From contig CM039184.1 of assembly GCA_008360975.2 (NCBI GenBank), positions 51,798,797-51,862,796 on the forward strand: a DNA stretch of 64,000 bases, given 5' to 3'. Below the pieces are notes generated by a model, which saw nothing but the letters and a program-made list of their open reading frames with translations, did not search any database and had not been told where the DNA came from. Shown piece after piece: positions 34,161-46,702 of the stretch. The position numbers and the translations under genes were made by a program. The DNA is from Lichenostomus cassidix (lineage: Eukaryota; Chordata; Aves; Passeriformes; Meliphagidae). Positions within the stretch are counted from its first letter, which is position 1, and every line of letters starts with the position of its first letter.

Positions 34161-36759
34161 ACACAGGTGCTGCAGATCCATTTGTAGCTGAAGAAGGTTA
34201 AGTCATGGTTTTAGGACAGAATTGAAAATGTAGAAGTTGAGTCACTTTCTGGTTTTTCTACTAAACACGTATCCATAGTTTATCTACTAAGCACAAATAA
34301 CCAAACATGGTTATTTCAAGCCATATTTAAAATGCACATTTAAAATGCATGGGAGCTAAGATGTGATATACATCTGCCTCTTCTATTTCAGATCACAAAA
34401 AATATAAGACACTTGACTGAATGAAGTTGGAAAAATTAACTGTATATTTTTTCTTCTCATAGCCATTTAAAGTCAAGTTCAATTTTGCATGACAGTAAAG
34501 AACAAAATAATAACTCTTTTGAAAAATGTTTTGGATTACTTGGAAAACTAAGACCAATGTTTCGGTGACCAATTTTTCCAGCTTATCTGACATGGGCTTC
34601 TATTATTTCTTGTTCATTAGTACTTGTCTGTTTTCTTCCTTGTCAATAAATAAAGTAAAATGAAATCCTTAGTGTGCATACCATAATTTAGTATGAAATG
34701 ATGGTATGTTCATTTAATGCACTGCAAACAATTAAAAAACATCGTGAAAGTGTTATGGTTGTTGATGTCTTTAAAACAAATAATATTTGCATAGAATGAA
34801 TAAATTGTGCTAGGTACTATATTTCATTTTTTCACTGTGATTTTGGAAGATCTGGATATGCCATATGTTATTAGGTAGATCCCTAGAAGTTAACCAACAC
34901 ATATAGAAACAAAAAAAACCCACATTTTTTAATTATGTCTATGTAATTGCATGCAGAATGGGCACATTGAATTCAAAAGACAAGCAGTGTTAGGGGATAC
35001 CTGAGGAAGTTCAGCATAATGTAGTCTGTACTTTGTGTTTAAAATATTCAGTCTTAGAGTAAATTAATCACCTCTCTTGAAACTTAAGTTCATAAAAAAT
35101 ACCACTTCAGCCTATGCTAACATTCTTTGCTACATATAATGTTATTTGTTACTTATATCATTTCCATCCTATTTCTTCAATGAGACTATTGTTACTATGT
35201 TTTAATCGTTATTTATGAGAAACATACTTTTTTCAAATCTCTATTTTATAAAAAGCTTACTACCTTACTTCAAAACTTCTTTTAGTTGATTGTCACTTTA
35301 ATATTTACTTGAAAAGAAACTATAATAACTTACATACCAACATACTCATATATTCTATAATAAATGTTCATAGAAATGAACATTTGAATTGTTCTTCTAT
35401 GAAACAGGACCACAGAAGTAAAAAGAGAGGAAAAATTAAGTCATCACTATGACTTCTACGGCAAATAATTACAGAGTCATCTATAGAGCCTTGAGAGCTT
35501 TTTGCAGCAAGCAAGCTTTTTGCATGCCATACTTAAAAACTGAAATTTGAGCTCTGTAAGATCAGTAAGCAGCTGATGAGGTTTTCTGTTAACAGACTAA
35601 GCTTTCTGGGAAATCTTATGCTGTCAAGGAGTAGGAGCCAGCAATGGAAAAAGGCCAAATTCAATAATGAAAATAAGTATGATAGTACTGTGAAGACCTG
35701 AAAAAGGAAAAGAAATCATTCTGTTTCCACACATACATTCTAAAATAACATCCTGCCAGGTTGTTACTGCTGTTTGATTATGATTTTATTATTCACTGCC
35801 AATAAACAGAAGCACAGGCAGTTCTCCTTTATGTAAAACTCCTTTTTAGTTAGATTTTCACAAGTGCAGAAGTGTCATTAGGTGCATAATTCAAAATGTG
35901 CTTGCTGCATAAATTCTTCTCACAAACTACGAATGAAAAGCTAACTGTGAGCATTATATTGTACTGCAGGAATTATCTGGATTGTCAAGTATCTGTACTT
36001 TGAATTTACCTTATGGTGGGGGAAGGAACTACATATACCATTGAAATATCTAATCAGGAATTCTATTTTTCTATGTTGTAACGGAAGCAGAACAGAAAAG
36101 AAACACTCCTGAAACTGTCTGTATTTATTCAGGAAGGTTTAGATTCACCCGTCAAAGTCTGTAAACAAGGAAGAAAAAAAAAAAAGGAAACATTATTTGC
36201 TTTCAGAACAAGTGTCATGAACGTAAAATTAATTAATTGGTTAGAATGTTTCTGTGGCAAGGATTATTTTATCTTCCTATGAGAAGGGAAAACTCAGGTT
36301 TGGCACTTAAAATCCTCATGAATGCTAAGGATGCGGTAAATTCTGTATCTGTAACAACTAAAACAAAACAAAGTCCAAACCATAACTCCTTTTAAAAGAT
36401 TAATAACTTCTAATATAAATGCTAATGAATACCATAATAAATATTTGAATTAGTGATTTTACATATAGATGTAAAATTGTTTCTCATTTCAGCCTTCGGA
36501 GTTCAAATTGATTCTACTGTAACTTTTGATTGTAAAAACAACAATAAAAATCCTGTAAGAAATCATGGTGCTTTCCAGTTAATGTTTATGCCATCTTTAT
36601 CTGTATGAAAGTAAATAAAGATTATCATACTTTGGCTAGCATAAAAAGAATGGACATTACCCCAGGATGTTTCAAAATATTTTGGTGAGAAAATGACTTT
36701 AGAATTTTGTAAAATAAGCCTTAAATGTCCTGGGATTTTTACTACAGCTGCTCCTAGCG
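34161..36759. other. Unique AT-rich DNA, no gene seen
   Basis: No gene recognised. A perfect 10-bp hairpin lies at 35362-35385, and a direct repeat of atttaaaatgca occurs twice near 34323-34348. The rest is AT-rich unique sequence. Confidence 0.5.
35362..35385. repeat. Hairpin, 10-bp perfect stem
   Basis: AAATGTTCAT and ATGAACATTT flank a 4-base AGAA loop. AT-rich, with no T-run or gene end beside it, so it may be incidental. Confidence 0.7.
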
Positions 36760-37605
36760 TAACATGAAACTCATCAAATTCATCAAAGGGAAATGTCAAA
36801 TCCTGCACCTGGGATTTGACAAGTCCATGCTCCAGGAGAGTCTAGAGACCAATGTATTGCAGAAAAAACTTGCAGTTTGGATGGACAATGAGCTGAACCT
36901 GGGGCTAACAATATATCCTTGTGGCAAAAAACCCCCTCACTAGCCTACAGTTGCATCACGAAGATGGTGGACAGAGGTGATCTAGGAAAATATGTATGGA
37001 GTGCTGAGTCCATTTCTGGGCTGCTCAGTACAGGAGACAAATGGACGTACAGAGCAGAAAGTACAGCAAGAGACCACAGTCCATAGAAACTCTTAACGAC
37101 TGAAGCATCTGAAATATGAGGAAATGCTCAGAGACCTGGGACTGTTCAACCAGGAGAAGAGAAATCAGAGATGTCTTATAAAAATGTATAAATATTTGAT
37201 GGAAAGGTGCAAGGAAGACAAATCCTCTTCACAAGTGTGGCCCAGTGACAGAGAAAGAAGAAATGGACATGGTGTTGTTTGTATTTTTTTTTTAATTTCT
37301 GTTGAAAGACAGGGATTTGCATTTAAAATTTTCAAAACTGAACAATCAGATTGAATCAAAACCTAAACCACCATTCAAACAAAATTAAAAAAAAAAAAAA
37401 AAAACAAACAGAAAAACCCCTGAACTCTGAGGATGATAAAATATGCTAAAAACTGCCCAGAGCAACTGTTGAGGCTTCATTCTCAGAGATATTCAAAACC
37501 CAATTACATGATCCTGAGGAACCTGTTCTAGATTTTCTTACATTAAGCAATATGATTGGACTGGATGACCTCTGCAGGAATCTTCCTACCTCAACCATTC
37601 CGCAG
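36760..37605 (+). mobile_element. CR1 LINE, 3' 0.85 kb
   Basis: Plus-strand CR1 spanning the C-terminal third of ORF2 and the tail. Landmarks in order are 'aaatcctgcacctgggattt', 'gagtccatttctgggctgct', 'aatatgaggaaatgctcaga' followed by 'gacctgggactgttcaacca', 'tataaatatttgatgg', 'gagatattcaaaacccaatt' and 'ctacctcaaccattc'. A run of 18 A (37387-37404) and AC-rich text sit inside the copy, replacing about 100 bp of ordinary CR1 sequence. Many stops and indels make it non-functional. The octamer tail is reduced to 'attccgca'. Confidence 0.93.
37387..37404. repeat. Poly(A) run of 18
   Basis: Eighteen uninterrupted A on the plus strand inside the CR1 copy, followed by CAAACAGAAAAAC. This is either a microsatellite expansion or the tail of a small insertion. 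Confidence 0.85.
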
Positions 37606-40600
37606 CTCTGCAGCACAGGTCTCTCTGAGAACATATAGCCCAAGGGTTATATCAATTACTATTGTTAACAACACTAGATTGCTGACACTTGTGCATTGAC
37701 AAATGCATTATGTAATTGGTGATAATTACCATATATATTATCCTCAGCATGAGGTTTATATCTTCAATAAGATTAAAGTATTTTGTTTCAGATTTGAGTG
37801 GTTTTTCTTGCCTTAAGTCTGGCCCATTAAATTTTTGTAAATTTTTTCTGTGACCACTTCTTGAAAAGATATTTTTTTAAACAATATTTTTTTATCGTTA
37901 ATCTCATTTTATTTTCAATACTTCTGGAACAGCAACAGAAGATGCTGAAAATTTCAATGGTTTAAAAATGTTACCACCATTTTTTCCAGGGGAGAACATT
38001 TCCACTCCTTTAAAACATAAAACCACTGTTCCTAATTTAAGCACAGAGTATTATAGAGAAGAGAGTATGCCAAGCTATGTTCTGTTACTGTTTTGCAACT
38101 AGTAAGCATATATTGACTTTTTTAGGTCAGTATTAAGCTTATTGACTGGAGGATTTAATATTTACAGTATTTTGCCAGAATCAATATGATGACCTTAAGG
38201 AAGGAAGGAAAATGTCTTTGAGTCAACTAAATGAAAGTATTTTCTGTTTGTGCCAGAAGCCTGCTGATATTTAAATGTATCTGTGGTGAAAAATATAGAA
38301 TGTAGTTATAGTTAACAGCTCATCATTCTTTGTCTCCTGGAACTCCATATTTTTAAGCACAAAAAATTAGTGTTTCTTTTTAAAATGATGGCACTTTGTA
38401 ATCATATCTGATGTTTCAAGTCCTTTCTCTCTAAGAGACAACTAATGTCACATTTGACTCCACAGATTTCAGTTTCAGATAAATTATATTTGATTCTATG
38501 CTTTTAAAATGTAAAACATGTCTCTCACTTTTTTGCTAGCCATTAGTGAAAACTAGGATAACCTCAAAGCAGACAAAATTTGTTCCTATTAATTTAGGCA
38601 TTGTGGCTTTAAAATATTTTGGCACTACTATCCAGTTTAGACTTTTTTTAACAGGGATGGTCAGAAAACTCCTGTGATTTTTTTTTTTTGTGTTTGAAAT
38701 CCCTATAATTTTATTAGATGTTATATGTGAATCAGAACTCAATGTAGTACCGCACAGTAATGCACTATACTGCACTGTACTAAGCATTGCTATGCTACAC
38801 TATCCTATGCCAATTATTTATAACATTGATGGCTGATTTATATTTGTCTGTTTGTGTCACAGGGTCTTCTCTGTCCTTCTTTAGGGAATACGCCTACTGT
38901 TTATTACTTAGGTTGTTATGAGAATAAAAATATAATAAGAACAAAATACAAAATTTGCCAAACATCTTATCTAGCCCTGAGCTAGCCGTTTTGTTGCACA
39001 TCATCCTCCAGACCAAAAAAATATGCTACATTGTTGATTTTTTTAACAGACACATGGAAAAGTAGCAAAGAAGGGATGCCATGCCTTTAAAAATTGGTAA
39101 TCTTGGATAGAAATATATAAATACTAAATAATTCTGTGGTTTTCTATGTTCATTGATGTATGAAGTGATTTCTTAAATCTATATTTTCAATTTTTTTTAC
39201 TGTGTTTGCATTATTCACATTTTTCATCTTTTATTTGAGATATTCAACATTACAAATGTCAGTGAAAGTCCATTCAAATGAGTAAAACACTGAGAAAATT
39301 AAAGTGGTTTAATTTTTCTCTTATAATTTTGTCCATAAATTTTAAATATTAAAACTGGTAATAGATCAGATTATTCTGGTTTTTGTATTCTGACTTCAAC
39401 TCATTTTGAGAAGATGTTGCAGAAAATCTGGAAACAGAGATTGAGAGAAAAAAAATCACTAAAATGTCTAAGGAATGATATAAAACCGTCTCTCCCAATA
39501 AATTTGAAAAACATATTTTTAAAGGGAAAACCTATCATTGCTTGGCTGTAAAAGAAAGGTTTTTCTTAATTCTCAAATATTTTTAGTGATCCCAAAATCT
39601 AAGTATTTTTATAAAAGCATGTGGCTCTTTTGCTATTTAGTATTTTCCTCTTCATACGAAATATTAATGAAGACATTCATAAAGATATAATTTCCAAAAT
39701 CATTTACAAAATAATTGAAGAATCAGTTTTAAAACAGATTTTTAATGTATAGGAATTATTTGGCTGTGGTACTCTCACTTTCGTAAAATAACTGACTTGT
39801 TGATATACTCGACGGAACACCGTTAGGGAGATAAACTTATCTTTTCAAGTTGAAAATGCCAATTTTTCTATTAGGAACCTCAAAATCTCCTGGGATGAAA
39901 ATGGAAACAAAAGAGCTACAGAAATGTCAAAAAGAGCACTTCATGGTGTCCTGAAAGCTTATTTACTCTAAGAGAAAAATGTAAGGTGGAGAAGAGAGAA
40001 AGTGGCTGTAACAATCCAGAGTACATGTGCTGTTGCTGAGATACTGTGTGTTTCTTAAGGAAAAAATTTTGACCGTGTGCAATATGAATTCTTGTTCTGT
40101 GTTACAAGGAAAAAAATAGCGTTTACAGAAAGAAAAAAAAATTCCTCTCTCTTAAAGTTACATTTTGGTTTGCTTTTATTTTTTTCCACTGTGGATGAAA
40201 ATATCCTTGTATTTTTACCTAAATTACTCCAAAAGTAATTGAAAGGTACATTTGATTTCTAATCAGTATGGAATAAAGAGTAAAACGTCATCAGGATTTG
40301 TCTTACTCTTTAAGGGCCTAAAAACACAGATTTAGCACTTTTCTCTTGCCTTTTCACCTTTGTTTTTCTTCTACCTAAAGCTTTTGTTTAAATACAGACT
40401 ATATTTTTCTCACCTTTTCAGCAAACATAGCATGAATAATGAGGAAAGTAAAAACAGAAGAAAAGCTGTACAATGTCAGGCGAAAGGTTAATCTAGAGAA
40501 AGGTACATTTATGATGACTCTAGCAATAGCCAAAAGCAAATGTCTAACAAGGAGCAGCAGCCACACAATAATCTCCTAGGGCTCTTCCTCCTCTCAAAAT

Positions 40601-43600
40601 ATTTAGGGCAGAAATACTTTTTGAGACAGAAGCATTTTCTTCATATTTGAAGCTCTTGGATGGGTTTCCTCTGCCGTGTTTGTCCACCTGACTTTTGATG
40701 CTATGTAATGCAAATCACTACATGGCAGATTGATGCTACTCACAGGCAAATACTGTTTGTTTCAGATGTTCTGCAAAACCTCTACACACGTCTCAACATA
40801 AGGAACCAAACACCTATTAAGGTGAAGAGATGCTTTTTTAATGTTCTCTTTTTTTTTCTTTATTTATGCTTAATGTAGCAGAGATGACATTGCACTTGGT
40901 GTTTCATGATCACTATAAAAGAAGTTCCCAAAATACTTCTCGAATTGAATGTCTTAGGCAGTTTTCCTGATCTCTTAAGCTGTCCTGTTTCCGATTTAAT
41001 AGGGAATAAACACTTTCTTCCCTTTTTTATTGAGCTCTTCCCCTGAAAAATTGCAATATACCTGTCAAATGGAAGTATATTAATTTTCACATTTGATATA
41101 TTTTCCATTAAATACGGAATATTTTCAGACAAATGCTAATATTCTGTCAACAGAGAAGAACACAATCTACTATAAGGAAAAATACGAAAAAAAAAATTCC
41201 TTGTTGAGCTATACTTTGAATATGTTTCACCTACTGTATATATCATCTTTAAAGCTAAAACTTGGAAAAATCATATTAAATGTGTAACTTAACCACATAT
41301 TGAATTATTATGTCTTTGTGGAGAGATTTTTCCAATTACATTCAGACTGACAGCTTCTGTAAATAACAGCCAAGTTCCATAGCAAGTGGACCTTAAATTC
41401 AGTTTTAAAACTATGCTCTCATGTCATACATCTTTTCCTACATTTACATGCAGGAAAGTATCGAGAAAAACATGTATATAATTGATAAATATATAGAATG
41501 CTAGCAGTGATTAAAGAAAAACTGCCTGGATGCAATAAAGATCTATAAGAGGCTCTCTCACCTTGTTTTCTAGAAGAAAAAAGAAAAAAAAATCCCTCTT
41601 TTTGGACATTATTTAAAAACTAATTATAAAAAAGAATATTTATATTTTAAAGGAAATGCAAATTACTTTAGGAAGCTGACTTTTACCTCTGAGCCCGGTT
41701 ATTCTGATAAATGTCCCTAAAGTTATCTTGGTCAGTCAAACCCATATAATGCATATTCACCATTCATTGAATTGCATATTGTCTACCATGTTGGTGTTTT
41801 GTAACCAAACAAATGTGAAAATATGTTTTTTACTAAATACTGTGATCCAAACAAAATATGCATTGCAGCTAAATTGTACTTACACCAGTAGATCTGCCTT
41901 GTGGTGTGATATAATCCAAGTATACAATGAAGAATTGCCTTTCAAAACATTTGTTTCATATTTGGATTTGTTGCATATGCTTGGTTTTAGATAACCTGAA
42001 ATTTGGAAGCCTACATTTTTAAGTATAAGCATGACTAATACAATGAAATCTTTGTATTACAATCTTAACATGAATTTGACACAAACAAAAAAGTAGAATG
42101 TATGTTAACATATCTTAAAATAATGGTGTTTTTTTTTCTTTTTTTTCCCCTGTTGCAGTATGTTTAAGACAAGATCTGTTTGGAAAATAAGATATGAATA
42201 TCTCTGTTCATCATATTCTCACTTGCTTAATGCAGACTATCTACAGTTCCTGATAAAAATTAGGAGTTACTGAAAGACACTTAACAGCTCTTGTGAACAA
42301 TCTGAAATTGACAGAAGAAATGTAATTGTTTCTCAGCCTACAGACAGTATATTTAAGACCCAACATGCAGCCACAAGCAGAAGTTCGTTTCAGAACTAAT
42401 TAATGATTGCCTGATTTGAAAGTGACTAAAGTAGGATACAGGAACCTGTCCAGGCTATCTGCATTAGGCCTGAGTTCACCCTTTGCAAATACCTAATTTT
42501 AGTTGTCTGAGTTTTCTTATTCACTTTTAGTGATTTTAAGATATGTGAATACTGCCTAAAAGAGCTGATTAGGATGAAGAAATTACCTTGATAAATAAAC
42601 AAAAAAACCTAGAATTGTGGAAGAAGAAAATCAAATAACAGAGCTTTCACAAATGGAGAAGTTGCATAAGGGAATTTCATGAATGGATATCCAGTATATT
42701 TTTTTTATTATGATATACAAAAAGTCACTAAGCCTTAACAGATTAAAAATATTAATTTTTGAAAATAGAAATTTTTATCTAGAATCCAGCATAGAAGTAA
42801 TAGAAGCATGTTTGTTTTCCTCTGTATCTTTAAAATTTAAACAGAGTAGCCTTGTCAATTAGTAGTAATGATATGTGTGACAACTATAAAAAAGGAAGCT
42901 GAAGTAATTAGAAAAAAAAAAAAGAGGTGTTTGAATACAGTAATTGTAATGGAAATGAAGGCTGATCCTTCATTAAAGCAATATGAACTGATGTTAAACA
43001 GGAGTTATATGACTTGATTAAAGCAACAGTTAAAGGTTCTTCAGTAAATTTTGAGTTCTTTTTAGATGTTATGTCCTGGCTGGATTATTTAAGATAACTT
43101 TTTTAGTTTCTCAGCCATAAGGCCTGACCTTTATGATATTTTGACTGGGAATATCAGTCACCTCTGATCTCAACACAGAGATACTGGAGATAATGAAGTG
43201 GTGAGGTTATAGTTGATAACCAGAAAGCAAATTAATGAATAAGAAGATATTTACAGATGTATCGAATAAATGAACATGTGAATGGATGAACGGGAATTAG
43301 AATGTGCCATGATGTTTTTTGCAGAACACATATATGAATATAGGTTATCTGTATTCTCCACTCAAATAAAGGAAAACTTGCACAATTCTGTGAACTCTAA
43401 GTGGTACTGCTCCCTTTATTTTTACCTTCCATCCTGTATATTGCAAGACTCACATTATATCATATTCATTCTGCAGTCTAAGAGACCCTTTAAGCTCTTC
43501 AAGATTGTCCCAAAATGGTATTGAGCCACAAGCATGCAATGTGCCTGCTATAGCATAATTTGGTTCATTGGCCTAACGCCAAAACACAAGGGAACAGAAG

Positions 43601-44898
43601 AAATGCACAGAACACAGTGCAAGGTGTTCATAAAAGCATAGCTTGAAATATTAACCCAAAAAAGACAGACTACCTCTCCAAACCAGAATTAAACTAATGT
43701 TTCTGCTTCAGCTGATTCTTTAAAAGTTGAAGAAAAATATGGCCTTTAATTTTTTTTATTATAAAAAATAATAAAAGAAAATTATTTTTTACCTCTCTTC
43801 CTCCCAACCCCATTTGTTAAAATACAATCCTTTTCTCCTACAGTGATGTGCCTAAACAACAGAAAACCAAAACTAGTTCCTAAAATAGATGACTGCATGG
43901 TGAGATTTTATAGATTATTAAGACCACTGAAAAAGGTATAGATGGATTCCAATGGGATGGTAGTGTAGGGATGAGGCTTAAAACTATTATATATGTGGTA
44001 AAAGGAACTCCATGAGAAAAATTAAAACTCAGGTGCAATAGGGTGCTCATGGGGGTGACAGGTTATCATGCTGGATAACTGTCTCAGATTGGGGTGGAAG
44101 AGGAAAACTCACGTGTCATGGCTCTGTTCCACCCTTGCACAAGAGCCACAGCCTTTGTAATCAAAGCTTTCAATATCATGTAAGGTGGCTGGCCCTCTCC
44201 CATATACGACAGAAGCAGTAGGATATTTGAATATAAATTTAGCATTTGAAATCTTTCATCTTAGAAGATTAGGATACAACCCCACCTTATAGACAATTGA
44301 TGGGCTTTCTCCTTTCTCCTCCCCAAAGCAGAGATGCCTCTTCAGTAATATTTGTGCCTCCAAATACATCAGAATACCTGCATTAAATGCCTGACTGAAA
44401 GCAATTGTAATTCATGGTAAAGTTAAGCTTAATGAATTACCAATTATTTCTTTTTTATATATTTTTAGCACTAACACTATAAATGTATTAATCAACAACA
44501 ATACTGAATCTGTGTTTCTTTTGCTCCGATAAACCACACTGTTTGGGGATCTGTGGTTTGGAATTCCTATTGAACATGATCAGACTTAGAGTGTCAAATT
44601 TGTTATTATCAGAGGTGACACCCAACTGCTCCCAGACCCTCTGACTTCTGAGGACCACATGGAAGGCCGTTTATTATCTGCCAAATTTTGTACTCTTAAT
44701 GCAACAGTAGCAAAAAAAGTAATGTTCAGGTATACCATGATTTTGAAAAGCTCTTCATTTTTGGACTGCTAGACCTTCAATTCTGCACATATAAGTTAGG
44801 ATTTGAATGCCATATTGAACTGCACGCATAGGACTATTGAATAAATGAAATTTATTCTACTGCTTCACATTAGCCACATAGCTAAAAGTATAAAATTG
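37606..44898. other. Unique AT-rich DNA, no gene seen
   Basis: More than 7 kb with no recognised repeat family, RNA gene or coding region. A degenerate run of TGCACTRTAC/CTATGC-like decamers lies at 38748-38812. The frames at 40860-41132 (minus, 90 codons), 41728-41994 (plus, 88 codons) and 43282-43524 (plus, 80 codons) show no known domain. Confidence 0.45.
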
Positions 44899-45100
44899 TA
44901 ACTTTACTATGTGGGTGACTGGGCACTGGAACAGACTGCCCAGAGAAGCTGTGGAATCTCCTTTACTGGAAATATTCAAGAACTGTCTGGATGCAATTCT
45001 GTGCAATGCGCTCTAAGATGACCCTTCTAGTGCAGGGAGGTTGGACCAGATGACCCACTGCGACCCCTTCCAACCTAACTCATTCTGTGATTCTGTAATG
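44899..45100 (+). mobile_element. CR1 LINE 3' tail
   Basis: Plus-strand CR1 end. It reads 'gggcactggaacagactgcc', 'cagagaagctgtggaatctc', 'gaaatattcaagaactgtct', 'ggttggaccagatgaccca' and 'ccttccaacctaactcattc', then 'tgtgattctgtaatg' as the octamer tail. It is among the better-preserved tails in the window but too short to encode anything. Confidence 0.95.
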
Positions 45101-46416
45101 AATGTAAATATAGGAGTTAATTTCAGATATTACTGAGTCAAATAAAGTTTTCTCCTCTCTCTCCTGGTTATTGACTTTTTGCAGTGGATGTATATCAAGC
45201 AGTCAAGGGAGTGCAAATCAGTTCTCTTAATAGATTATTCTTTAAAACACTTTAAACAATTTTTGACGTTCATTTGGGGCAGACTCTCTTTGCATTCTCA
45301 AATACATCACAAGAAAAAAGACTTCCAAACTACAGTTTCCTCATCCTCTTGCTAGAGACTATATCTCTGCCTCTGGGAATTCTATTCCCAGCAATAAGTT
45401 CTTTCTTCTTTCTCCTGCATAAGGCCTTTGCTCATGTGGAGAAGGTGAAAAAGAAAAATGCTGCTGGCATTTTTAAAAGTTGGCTGTGTGCACCCTGAAA
45501 TATCCTGAGAGTTTGTATGTAATAAGCAGAGTACCAAAACTGAAAATATTTAAGAATATGATCAGAAAATGAGCTTTGACTCAACAATTGCAAGTTCAGT
45601 TATTAAAACATTTCCGTCATCAGAAAGCAGAAGCATGCTTTGCAGTGTATTTCTCAATATAAGCCACTCAATAATCTTTGAACTATGGATTTTAGATTTT
45701 GTGCAGGAAACCCACTTTGAAAGCAAGTTGCAGGCCAATACTTACAACTGGTAAAAATACAATAATAAAATTTAATAATGAATATATTTGATTAAATAAT
45801 CTCTTTGGAGGAAAGACTTATTACATAGGTAGAATACATTATTTGTTCCAAACAAAAAATTATTAACACCTTTATTATCTTGCTATGATAAATTGTTACA
45901 ATTTTTCTAAGTTTGGCTAATGTCTTGCCACTTAAGGAAATAAATAAAAGTATTGCAGAGTTCTAAACTGTTTCAGCACAGGTTTTTGGACCATGTTACT
46001 CTAGAGATTGTCAGGTGAAGGACTCATCCATTACTCAAGTTGTCCAAGAATAAACTCAGCATGAGTACCTGTACTACAGAGTAACTATCAAAAACACATT
46101 AGATATTTGCTTTGAACCCTGAAAGTAAGCTTCCTGAGACAATGACTACATATGATTTGGCAATTAATGAAAAAAATATTCATGGGAACATTGTCACTGA
46201 GTAATACAGGGAGGATTTATTTACACACTGCCACTTGCAAACTGAATTATAAATACAGAAATGCAGCCAGGTGATCAATAAATATGGATACTCTAGCCTT
46301 TATTTTAGCTTCTTTGGTCACATCTGTTCATCTTTGCCTGGGCAAAGCACTGCTATTGTGTTCTACCCCATACTCCTCACTTAGGCTTCTTTTGAGAGGA
46401 GGGAGCTAGTGAAAGT
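45101..46416. other. Unique AT-rich DNA, no gene seen
   Basis: No repeat family recognised. The 74-codon plus frame at 45274-45498 has a hydrophobic stretch (SFLILLLETISLPLGILF) but no context supporting a gene. Confidence 0.5.
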
Positions 46417-46488
46417 GTGTTGTGACTTGTGAGCCAGCACCTTTGAAAAGTTGTGTTGTGGCTTGTGAGCCAGCACCTTTTCAGCAGT
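46417..46488. repeat. Tandem duplication, 2 x 36 bp
   Basis: Two adjacent 36-bp copies differ at only a few bases (gtgttgtgacttgtgagcc versus gtgttgtggcttgtgagcc at the start). The layout resembles the enhancer-like direct repeats found in retroviral U3 regions. Confidence 0.88.
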
Positions 46489-46702
46489 TTTCCATTGGAG
46501 CTGAGAACTTGCTGAAGTATGCGGTACAAAATTAAGGGCTCGTTAGCCTCCGCTCTTGTGGAAATCTATTGAGAATTTAAGGGCTTGTTAACCACCACCT
46601 TTTCAGTCTAAACAGTGGGTTGGTTACTGCAGTTTTGGCAACTGTACAATAAAATAAAATAGTTCCCTGACACGTGGTCTGGCGTCTTTGTTCAGCCTGA
46701 CA
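46417..46702 (+). mobile_element. Probable ERV LTR with a duplicated U3 block
   Basis: The right half has LTR anatomy: AATAAAATAAAAT at 46648-46660, then 'cctgacacgtggtctggcgt' (with 'ctttgttcagcctgaca' next), ending in CA at 46702. The left half has two tandem 36-bp copies (46417-46452 and 46453-46488) of a unit containing cttgtgagccagcacctttt. A second degenerate repeat, 'ttaagggct(c/t)gtta', occurs at 46532 and 46576. I cannot fix the left end, and no convincing target duplication is seen next to 'aagaat'. It is a different family from the other LTRs here and unrecognised by name. Confidence 0.62.
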
